This document shows, in pieces, positions 1-6,324 of a stretch of 8,989 bases of DNA. Within the stretch, counting starts at the first letter, position 1, and each line of letters begins with the position of its first letter. This DNA comes from Chloroflexota bacterium (lineage in GTDB: Bacteria > Chloroflexota > Anaerolineae > B4-G1 > SLSP01): NCBI GenBank assembly GCA_009908585.1, contig JAAAOZ010000478.1:1-8989 (forward strand), read 5' to 3'. The notes under the pieces were generated by a model. It had not been told where the DNA came from. It did no database searches and worked only from the letters and a program-made list of their open reading frames with translations. The position numbers and the translations under genes were made by a program.

Positions 1-984
1 GGCGATGTCCTGCGCGACGCAACGGACACGCCAGAACGGATGATCGGCGTCGTCCAAGACATCACCGAGCGCAAAGAGGCGGAGGAGGCCCTGCGACGGG
101 AGCGGAACATCCTGGATAAAATGATGGAAACCAGCCCTTCCGCCATCACGATGGTCAATCTCAAGGGCGAGATCGTCTTTGCCAACAGCCAGGCGGAGGA
201 GTTATTTCAACTCACCAAAGAGGATATCACCAGCCGAACGTACAACGCGCCAAACTGGCGCAGCACGGATCTGGAGGGCCATCCCCTGCGGGATGAAGAG
301 CAACCGTTCCAGCAGGTTTTGCGGGAGAAGCGCCCCATCTACGATATGCGCCACGCCATCGAGTTACCCACCGGTAAGCGCATTATCCTTTCCATCAATG
401 GCGCGCCACTGGTAGATAAAGATGGTCAACTCAATGGGATTATCTTCACCATCAACGACATCACCGAGCGGGTCCAAGAGACAAAGCGGCGCATCGAACA
501 ACTCAAACAGGAAGTCCAGATGTTGAACGCTTCGATGGTCTCGCCTGCGAACGTGACCGCGCGGATGTTCGGCGTCAAATCGCTTAGAAAAAATTTCCCT
601 GATATTTTCCAACAATTCGTTGTGCGCTATATCGAGGTGCTGGAGTTAGCGATCGAGCAGCGTGTCTACAAGGTAGAACATCCAATCTCACAGGAGCTTC
701 GCGCCCTGGCCGAGCAACTGGGGAACTTACACGCCGGCCCACGCGACCTCGTGGAGTTGCACACCCGAAGTCTCGTCCAAGTAACCCAGGATCAGAGTGG
801 CAAGCATACTAACGCCAAGGATTGGAAGGCCAAAGCCTATACGGAAGAGGGCCGCTTGATCGCCTTGGAATTGATGGGATATTTAGTCAGCTACTATCAG
901 ATGCGTTGCTCAGGAAATCAGCCATCGAGGGATCGACCATCGCCAATCACCGACCAGACAGGGGGCGAGCATGCTGCAAACTAA
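1..984 (+). CDS. PAS-domain protein with C-terminal KaiA/RsbU-N-like helical domain (5' partial)
   Basis: The reading frame is open from base 1, so the N-terminus lies outside the window; 327 residues are visible, ending at TAA 982-984. Fragment residues 1-25 are the tail of one PAS/PAC unit, ending in the usual DITERK linker. Residues about 31-157 are a complete PAS domain, with SPSAITMV at its start and NDITER at its end. A short charged coiled-coil (about 158-178) follows. Residues about 195-302 are predicted helical and contain RDLVELHTRSL (248-258) and EGRLIALELMGYLVSYY (283-299). These match by eye the VVEIHMELM and LIDVIAHLCEMYRR parts of the KaiA C-terminal domain, and the related RsbU N-terminal domain. 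There is no HisKA, HATPase, PP2C or GGDEF domain in the visible part. Its position 58 bases before kaiB suggests a PAS-controlled KaiA-like regulator of KaiC. The PAS calls are firm; the KaiA-like call is remote similarity. An RsbU-type partner-switching role is the main alternative. Confidence 0.85.
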   Translation, partial: GDVLRDATDTPERMIGVVQDITERKEAEEALRRERNILDKMMETSPSAITMVNLKGEIVFANSQAEELFQLTKEDITSRTYNAPNWRSTDLEGHPLRDEEQPFQQVLREKRPIYDMRHAIELPTGKRIILSINGAPLVDKDGQLNGIIFTINDITERVQETKRRIEQLKQEVQMLNASMVSPANVTARMFGVKSLRKNFPDIFQQFVVRYIEVLELAIEQRVYKVEHPISQELRALAEQLGNLHAGPRDLVELHTRSLVQVTQDQSGKHTNAKDWKAKAYTEEGRLIALELMGYLVSYYQMRCSGNQPSRDRPSPITDQTGGEHAAN

Positions 985-1030
985 TGGAAGCATCGCAAAT
1001 TCAGAGGCCAATGAGTCTTCGGACGCTTGG

Positions 1031-1036
1031 AGAGGA
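1031..1036 (+). promoter_or_regulatory. Ribosome binding site of kaiB
   Basis: AGAGGA lies six bases before ATG 1043. It supports the start at 1043 over the in-frame ATG at 971, which overlaps the end of the upstream gene and would add 24 residues that KaiB proteins do not have. Confidence 0.7.
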
Positions 1037-1042
1037 ATAGCT

Positions 1043-1396
1043 ATGGCAAAATACCATTTCAAATTATACATTGTCGGCCAGACCTTAAGATCTCAGAATG
1101 CAATCGCTAACATCCAATATATCTGCCGCCACCAATTGGATGGGGACTATAATCTGGCCATCATTGACATCCTGGAGCAGCCGCAAATCGCAGAGGAGAA
1201 CAAAATTCTAGCGACGCCGACGCTGGTCAAGGAGCAACCGCCCCCGATGCGACGGGTCATTGGCGATCTCTCCGAATCAAAGAAGGTTTTGATTGGGTTA
1301 GGGTTAAAGCCTAAACAAGTACAGGCATCTACACATCACAATTCACACCAGACCGAGACAGATGGAGAAGAAAATGGAGGCATCGAACATGAGTGA
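1043..1396 (+). CDS. kaiB: Circadian clock protein KaiB
   Basis: KaiB binds the CI ring of phosphorylated KaiC and, in cyanobacteria, sequesters KaiA, which drives dephosphorylation of KaiC. The 117-residue product matches KaiB almost end to end: FKLYIVG at 6-12, IDILEQPQIAEE at 41-52, KILATPTLVK at 54-63, RRVIGDLS at 70-77 and KVLIGL at 81-86. The hallmark ATPTL with its conserved proline is present. Compared with the roughly 102-residue Synechococcus protein, the N-terminus is three residues shorter and the C-terminus carries a polar tail (about 96-117) rich in His, Asn, Glu and Gly. Gly87 stands where Synechococcus KaiB has Asp90, next to the conserved fold-switch glycine (Gly85 here). The last eight bases overlap kaiC. 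The start at 1043 is chosen from the ribosome binding site and the family length. It is not a SasA sensor domain, because no kinase is fused to it. Confidence 0.96.
   Translation: MAKYHFKLYIVGQTLRSQNAIANIQYICRHQLDGDYNLAIIDILEQPQIAEENKILATPTLVKEQPPPMRRVIGDLSESKKVLIGLGLKPKQVQASTHHNSHQTETDGEENGGIEHE
1376..1380 (+). promoter_or_regulatory. Ribosome binding site of kaiC, inside kaiB
   Basis: GGAGG lies eight bases before ATG 1389 and within the end of the kaiB reading frame. It decides the kaiC start at 1389 rather than the in-frame ATGs at 1362 and 1374. Together with the ATGAGTGA start/stop overlap it suggests translational coupling of kaiC to kaiB. Confidence 0.75.
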
Positions 1397-2912
1397 GGCA
1401 ATCATCAAGATGGCAAAATTGGAAACAGGCATTACGGGATTTGATCTAGTTGCCAAGGGCGGCCTTCCCAAAGGGCGCACGACGTTGGTCACCGGCACGG
1501 CGGGGAGCGGGAAGACGGTCTTCGCCAGTCAATTTTTGGCCGAAGGTATCCGAAAAGCCGGAGAAGCGGGTGTCTTTGTCACTTTTGAAGAGACGCCCAA
1601 AGACATCCGCAAGAATGTCGCTTCGCTGGGCTGGGACATAGAGGGCTGGGAAGCGGAAGATCAATGGACCTTCGTGGACGCCTCCCCGCAGACGCAGGCG
1701 GAAACGGTCGTCGTCGGGGCCTACGATCTGGGCGCCCTGCTCGCGCGCCTGGAGCACGCGGTTCATCGCACCAACGCCAAGCGCGTGGCGATGGATTCGC
1801 TGGGCGCGATCTTCAGCCGTTTCGACGACGACGCGAAGATCCGAATGGAGCTACTCCGCATCTCGGCCGCGCTCAAAGAGATGGGCGTGACCTCTGTGAT
1901 GACGGCGGAGCGCAATCGCGAGTATGGCAACATCACGCGCTACGGCATCGAGGAGTTCGTGGCCGATAACGTCATCATCCTGCGCAATGTGTTGGATAAT
2001 GAGAAACGACGCCGGACGGTCGAGATCCTCAAGTTCCGAGGCACCGATCACCAGAAGGGCGAATATCCCTTCACAATCCTGCCAGAAGATGGCTTTATCG
2101 TCGTGCCGCTCTCCGCTATCCAATTAAAGCAGAAGTCGTCCAACGTCCGCGTCACCTCCGGGAATGAGGTGCTGGACAAGATGTGTGGCGGCGGATTCTT
2201 CCGCGATTCAGTCATCTTAGTCTCCGGCGCCACCGGCACCGGCAAGACCCTGTTGGTGACCCAGTTCATCGCCGGCGGAGCGCAGAATGGCGAGCGTAGC
2301 CTCCTCTTCGCCTTTGAGGAGAGCCGCGAACAGCTCTTCCGCAACGCCCAAGGCTGGGGCGTCGATTTTCAGAAGTGGGAAAAAGAGGGAAAGCTCAAGG
2401 TGGTCTGCGAATATCCAGAGGTCCGCGGGCTGGAAGATCAACTATTGAAGATGAAAGAGATCATCCAGGAGTTCAAGCCTAATCGCGTCGCCGTCGACAG
2501 CCTCTCGGCGCTGGAGCGGGTGGCGACCATTCGCGGATTCCGAGAGTTCGTCATCAGCCTGACCTCCTTCATCAAGCACGGCGAGGTGATGGGACTGTTC
2601 ACCAACACGACCCCCACCCTGGTCGGCGGCACCTCGGTGACGGAGGCGCACATCTCCACGCTGACGGATTCGATCATCCTGCTGCGCTACGTCGAGATGT
2701 ACGGCGAGATGCAGCGCGGTCTGACGGTGCTCAAGATGCGCGGCTCCCAGCACGATAAGGACATCCGCTCTTTCAGCATCGACGGCAACGGCATGCACAT
2801 CGGCAAGCCCTTCCGCAACGTCGCAGGCATCCTGGCCGGCCAACCGACCCAGGTCACCCCCGACGAGATCAGCCGCCTCAGCGGGATGTTCCAAGAGCCG
2901 CGAAGTATGTAG
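1389..2912 (+). CDS. kaiC: Circadian clock ATPase/autokinase KaiC
   Basis: KaiC is the hexameric, double-RecA-domain core of the Kai clock. CI hydrolyses ATP slowly and binds KaiB; CII autophosphorylates and autodephosphorylates. The 507-residue protein has both halves. CI has Walker A GTAGSGKT at 36-43, catalytic pair E67-E68 and Walker B Asp136. CII has Walker A GATGTGKT at 280-287, E310-E311, Walker B Asp370 and Arg377 (equivalent to Arg385 of Synechococcus). The phosphosite segment TEAHISTLTD (418-427) keeps Thr418, Ser423 and Thr424, corresponding to T426, S431 and T432. The A-loop region (about 479-489) and an 18-residue tail with DEISRLS are present, as needed for KaiA action in cyanobacteria; the tail is a few residues shorter than in Synechococcus (519 residues in total). 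No disabling change is seen. The start at 1389 follows GGAGG and overlaps the kaiB stop by eight bases. This is a full-length KaiC, not a single-domain RadA/KaiC-like ATPase. Confidence 0.97.
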   Translation: MSEAIIKMAKLETGITGFDLVAKGGLPKGRTTLVTGTAGSGKTVFASQFLAEGIRKAGEAGVFVTFEETPKDIRKNVASLGWDIEGWEAEDQWTFVDASPQTQAETVVVGAYDLGALLARLEHAVHRTNAKRVAMDSLGAIFSRFDDDAKIRMELLRISAALKEMGVTSVMTAERNREYGNITRYGIEEFVADNVIILRNVLDNEKRRRTVEILKFRGTDHQKGEYPFTILPEDGFIVVPLSAIQLKQKSSNVRVTSGNEVLDKMCGGGFFRDSVILVSGATGTGKTLLVTQFIAGGAQNGERSLLFAFEESREQLFRNAQGWGVDFQKWEKEGKLKVVCEYPEVRGLEDQLLKMKEIIQEFKPNRVAVDSLSALERVATIRGFREFVISLTSFIKHGEVMGLFTNTTPTLVGGTSVTEAHISTLTDSIILLRYVEMYGEMQRGLTVLKMRGSQHDKDIRSFSIDGNGMHIGKPFRNVAGILAGQPTQVTPDEISRLSGMFQEPRSM

Positions 2913-2996
2913 AATGAGGAATTCAGAATTTAGAATTGCGAATGATGACACACGACGCGCTATTCTAAATTCATCATTCGCAATTCTTTATTTGCA
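2909..2996 (+). repeat. Inverted array of 7-base ATTCNNN repeats between kaiC and the kinase gene
   Basis: Two facing arms are built of heptamers. Read on the - strand, 2909-2943 is five consecutive ATTCNNN units. Read on the + strand, 2962-2996 is four ATTCNNN units and one ATTTGCA. The arms are separated by 18 bases of unrelated sequence (2944-2961). Within them, gaattgcgaatgatga (2933-2948) is the exact reverse complement of 2971-2986, giving a possible 16-base-pair, AT-rich stem with a 22-base loop. The left arm begins on the kaiC stop codon (TAG at 2910-2912 is inside the first unit). A second, related array follows the kinase gene. The pattern resembles the short tandem heptamer repeats known from cyanobacteria and some other bacteria. 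There is no T-run, so it is not a standard intrinsic terminator. Confidence 0.85.
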
Positions 2997-3011
2997 ACCG
3001 GAGATTCCAGT

Positions 3012-6000
3012 ATGACAACCAATCTCAACCAAGCACAATCCGAGTTAGCGCAATGTCGGCGAGAGGTGGAAGCGACGCAGCAGCTCTTCAAAAACATCAT
3101 CGAAAAGAACGCCGACGGGATTGTGATTGTCGATCAAGAAGGCTATGTCCGATTTGCCAATCCAGCCGCCGAGGCGCTCTTTGGGCGCTCTGCCAAGGAA
3201 CTGAAGGGGACCATCTTTGGCTTCCCGGTGATCGCCGGCGAGACGGCCGAATTGGATCTCCTGCGCCCCGATAGAACGCAGGCCGTCGTCGAGATGCGCG
3301 TCGTCGCCACCGAATGGGAGCACCAGCCCGCCTACCTGGCCTCCTTGCGCGATGTCACGACTCGCAAACACACCGAAGAGGCGCTGACCTGGGAATCCAA
3401 GGTCAACGCGATCCTGGCTAAGCTATCGAAAGCGATGATCTCGCAATCATCATTCGAGGAAATTTCATACATGGTGCTGGAAGAGGCCAAGAAGCTCACG
3501 CGGAGCCACTTCGGCTATGTCGGCTACATTCATCAACAGACAGGATACCTGATCTGCCCGACGATGACGCGCGATATTTGGGACGAGTGCCAGGTGCCGG
3601 ATAAGAGCATCGTCTTCAAGGAATTTGGCGGCCTCTGGGGCTGGGTCTTAAACAACCGCGAATCTATGATCGTCAATGATCTAGACAAAGACGCGCGCTC
3701 GACCAGCACGCCCGTCGGACACATTCCTATCACGCGCTTTCTCTCCGCGCCGGCGATGTTGGGCGATGAGCTGGTCGGGCAGATCGCGTTGGCTAATAGC
3801 TCCCGCCTCTACACGCAGCGCGATCTCAACTTTGTCTCGCGCCTGGCCTCCCTCTATGCGCTGACGATCCAACGCCAGCGGGCGAAGATGGCCTTGCGCG
3901 CCAGCGAGCAGCGCTACCGGCTCCTCTTCGACAGTTTGCAAGACGGCTTCGCCCTCCACGAGATTATCTGCGATGAGAACGATCAGCCCATCGACTACCG
4001 CTTCCTCGAGGTCAATCCGGCCTACGAGGTCATTACAGGCCTCAAGCGCGAGGAGATCATCGGCAAACGTGTGCGCGAGGTATGGCCGGAGGTCAAAGCG
4101 GGATGGATTCAGAAGTTTGGCAAGGTGGCGCTTTTTGGGGAATATCATCGCTTTGAAGATACTATCCCCACGGACCAATCGGAGCACAACGTCGAGATCG
4201 CGGCCTATTGCCCCGCGCGCGGTAAGTTCGCCACCTTGATCACCGACATCACCCAGCGCAAGCAGGCGGAGGAAGTACGCGCGCGGATGGCGGCCATCGT
4301 TGAATCTTCCAGCGACGCCATCATCGGCAAGACCTTAGATGGCATCATCACCAGTTGGAACACCGGCGCCGAGCAGATCTACGGCTACACCGCCGAGGAG
4401 GTCATCGGTGAGCATATCTGTATCATCTCACCGCCGGATTGTCACGACGAGATCGCCGACATTCTGACCAAGATCCAGCAGGGGCAGCGGGTGCACAACC
4501 TGGAGACCGAACGTGTGCGCCGCGATGGCCAGATTATCCCGGTGGCGCTCTCCGTCTCGCCCATTCGCAACGCCAAGGGGAAAATCATCGGCGCGTCCAC
4601 CATCGCCAGGGACATCCGTCAGCGCAAGGCGGCGGAGCAGGCGCTCCGCGAGGCCGAGCAGCGTTTAGATACGATGTTGCAGACGATGGTCGACGGCATC
4701 ATCCGCGTGGACGAGTATAACAACATCACCTACGCCAACCGCAGCGCGGAGCAGATCTTAGAACTCAAACGTGACGACGCGACCGGTCATTACGAATTCA
4801 AGCATCCGTGGCGCTACGTCGATAATGAAGGGATGCCCTACCCACCCAACCAATCGCCCTTGATGATTGCGCTGCGGAAAGGAGAAGAAAAGACCCAGGA
4901 AGAGATCGGCATCGTCGGCCCGGGAGGCGAAGAGAAGTGGCTCTCCGTGAGCGCCGCGCCGCTGCGCGATCACACCAGGAAAATCTACGGCGCGGTGGCC
5001 AGCTTTCGCAACATCAGCGAGCGCAAGCAGATGAACGCACAACTGCGCAAGCTCTCGCGCGCCATCGAACAAAGCCCCAGCAGCGTTGTCATCACCGACA
5101 TCAATGGCGACATCGAATACGTCAATCCGCGCTTCACCCAACTTACGGGCTACAGCAAAGAGGAAGCTATGGGCCAAAATCCCCGCATCCTCAAGTCCGG
5201 CCATCATACGCCCGAATTCTACGATGAACTGTGGGATATGATTAGCGACGGGCAGGAGTGGCGCGACGAGTTCTGCAATCAGCGCAAAGATGGCAGCATC
5301 TATTGGGAATCCGCCTCCATCTCCCCCATCCGCAACGAAAACGGCGTCATCACGCACTACGTGAAGGTCGCCGAGGATATCACCGAGCGCAAGGCGATGG
5401 AAGCCAAGCTCCACGACTATACGCATCACCTGGAGCAGTTGGTGGATGAGAAGGTGCAGGAGTTGGAGCTAGAGCGCGCCAAGGTTATCCAGACCGCGAA
5501 GTTGGCGGCGTTGGGCGAGATGGCGACCGGCATCGCCCACGAGTTAAATCAGCCGTTGACGGCGATGCTCTTCGACGCTGATTATCTCAAGATGCTGAGC
5601 GATAACGCTCGCGAGGGCAAACACCCCGTTGATCCCGACGAACTCTATCAAATGGGAGAGGATCTGGAGAGCGACATCGAGCGTAGCCGCCGCATCATCG
5701 ATCACCTGCGCGCCTTCGCTCGTACCTCGCCCCGAGGCGCCAGCACCGTCGATTTGAACCAAACCATCAAAGAGAGCTTTATCCTCGTCGGTGAGCGCCT
5801 GAAGTTACACAATGTCGACGTGACCTTAGATCTCCATCCTGAGCCGCTCCTGATGTTGGGCAAGCCCAACCGCCTGGAGCAGGTCTTACTCAATCTCATC
5901 AGTAATGCGGAGTATGCGATGACCGAGATGGAAAGCCGGGTCAACGAGGGCCTCGTGAAAATCGAACCGGAGGATTTTCGCAAAGAACTTCACATCACCA

Positions 6001-6245
6001 CCTACCGAAACGGCGACACCGTCGTCGCCGAGATCACCGACAACGGCAGCGGCATCCCAGCCGAGAAGCACGAACACATCTTCACACCTTTTTTTACCAC
6101 CAAGCCGGTGGGAGAAGGCACAGGCCTGGGCCTTTCGATTAGTTACGGGATCGTGAAGGATTTCGATGGAGAGATCACGTTTGAGAGCGAAGAAAATCAA
6201 GGCACAACCTTTATCCTCCGATTCCCTGCTCTTGATGAGAAATGA
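3012..6245 (+). CDS. Soluble multi-PAS/GAF sensor histidine kinase
   Basis: This 1077-residue cytoplasmic kinase senses through PAS and GAF domains and should phosphorylate a receiver protein, most simply the one encoded next. Domains in order: PAS (about 18-120), GAF (about 131-292), four more PAS domains (about 298-418, 423-540, 547-675, 680-800), a coiled-coil, HisKA, and a HATPase domain. The phospho-accepting His843 sits in GIAHELNQP (840-848). The ATPase has an N-box (N961, N965), G1 box DNGSG (1010-1014), F-box FFTTKP (1027-1032) and G2 box GEGTGLGL (1034-1041). The GAF is the variant with GLWGWV and VNDL motifs. The last PAS has the NPRILKSGH segment common in NifL/Aer-like PAS domains, some of which bind flavin or haem; no ligand can be assigned here. 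No signal peptide or membrane segment is evident. It is not SasA or CikA, since it has no KaiB-like domain and no C-terminal receiver. GGAG at 3000-3003 supports the start. Its heptamer-filled upstream gap separates it from kaiC by 99 bases, so cotranscription is likely but unproven. Confidence 0.95.
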   Translation: MTTNLNQAQSELAQCRREVEATQQLFKNIIEKNADGIVIVDQEGYVRFANPAAEALFGRSAKELKGTIFGFPVIAGETAELDLLRPDRTQAVVEMRVVATEWEHQPAYLASLRDVTTRKHTEEALTWESKVNAILAKLSKAMISQSSFEEISYMVLEEAKKLTRSHFGYVGYIHQQTGYLICPTMTRDIWDECQVPDKSIVFKEFGGLWGWVLNNRESMIVNDLDKDARSTSTPVGHIPITRFLSAPAMLGDELVGQIALANSSRLYTQRDLNFVSRLASLYALTIQRQRAKMALRASEQRYRLLFDSLQDGFALHEIICDENDQPIDYRFLEVNPAYEVITGLKREEIIGKRVREVWPEVKAGWIQKFGKVALFGEYHRFEDTIPTDQSEHNVEIAAYCPARGKFATLITDITQRKQAEEVRARMAAIVESSSDAIIGKTLDGIITSWNTGAEQIYGYTAEEVIGEHICIISPPDCHDEIADILTKIQQGQRVHNLETERVRRDGQIIPVALSVSPIRNAKGKIIGASTIARDIRQRKAAEQALREAEQRLDTMLQTMVDGIIRVDEYNNITYANRSAEQILELKRDDATGHYEFKHPWRYVDNEGMPYPPNQSPLMIALRKGEEKTQEEIGIVGPGGEEKWLSVSAAPLRDHTRKIYGAVASFRNISERKQMNAQLRKLSRAIEQSPSSVVITDINGDIEYVNPRFTQLTGYSKEEAMGQNPRILKSGHHTPEFYDELWDMISDGQEWRDEFCNQRKDGSIYWESASISPIRNENGVITHYVKVAEDITERKAMEAKLHDYTHHLEQLVDEKVQELELERAKVIQTAKLAALGEMATGIAHELNQPLTAMLFDADYLKMLSDNAREGKHPVDPDELYQMGEDLESDIERSRRIIDHLRAFARTSPRGASTVDLNQTIKESFILVGERLKLHNVDVTLDLHPEPLLMLGKPNRLEQVLLNLISNAEYAMTEMESRVNEGLVKIEPEDFRKELHITTYRNGDTVVAEITDNGSGIPAEKHEHIFTPFFTTKPVGEGTGLGLSISYGIVKDFDGEITFESEENQGTTFILRFPALDEK

Positions 6246-6307
6246 TGAATTGCGAATCAAGGAAATACCTGCATTCTAAATTCATCATTCTAAATTCCAA
6301 ATTCCCC
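6237..6307 (+). repeat. Second inverted array of ATTCNNN heptamers, between the kinase and receiver genes
   Basis: The left arm on the - strand covers 6237-6257: two ATTCNNN units and one ATTTCTC, overlapping the last codons and the stop (6243-6245) of the kinase gene. The right arm on the + strand covers 6273-6307, with five consecutive ATTCNNN units. Bases 6241-6250 (aatgatgaat) are the exact reverse complement of 6280-6289. The first 18 bases of the right arm (6273-6290) are identical to 2962-2979 in the first array, while the 15-base centre differs. This is the same repeat family as at 2909-2996, with a different number and order of units. Confidence 0.85.
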
Positions 6308-6311
6308 AGAT

Positions 6312-6315
6312 GGAG
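6312..6315 (+). promoter_or_regulatory. Ribosome binding site of the receiver-PAS-GAF gene
   Basis: GGAG lies nine bases before ATG 6325. It favours that start over the in-frame ATG at 6310, which overlaps this site and would add only five residues before the receiver's first strand. Confidence 0.6.
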
Positions 6316-6324
6316 CCAAGTCGT

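Noticed and set aside
1..984. First gene as a histidine kinase
   Set aside because: The C-terminal part has no H-box, N-box or glycine-rich ATPase motifs and ends within the window, so a kinase core is absent after the PAS domain.
971..1042. Alternative upstream start of kaiB at ATG 971, with a G-rich stretch before it
   Set aside because: It would add 24 polar residues absent from KaiB proteins, whereas ATG 1043 has a well-spaced AGAGGA and aligns with the family N-terminus. It cannot be fully excluded.
1362..1388. Upstream in-frame start of kaiC at ATG 1362
   Set aside because: ATG 1389 has GGAGG at ideal spacing and gives the usual short KaiC N-terminus; the added nine residues resemble nothing in the family.
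2936..2966. Possible promoter TTGCGA to TATTCT in the first repeat array, and a similar pair in the second
   Set aside because: The -35-like box is weak, the spacing is 19 bases in the first copy, and both elements are simply parts of the heptamer repeats.
2933..2986. Intrinsic terminator at the inverted repeat after kaiC
   Set aside because: The stem is AT-rich with a 22-base loop and no run of T follows it, so the standard criteria are not met; kept as a repeat only.
4758..5429. A 223-codon open frame on the - strand opposite the kinase gene, and similar - strand frames at 2442-2951, 3681-4187 and 6340-6975
   Set aside because: Each lies fully or mostly opposite a well-supported + strand gene, its translation has no recognisable domain, and frames like this are expected from the GC-rich codon bias of the sense gene.
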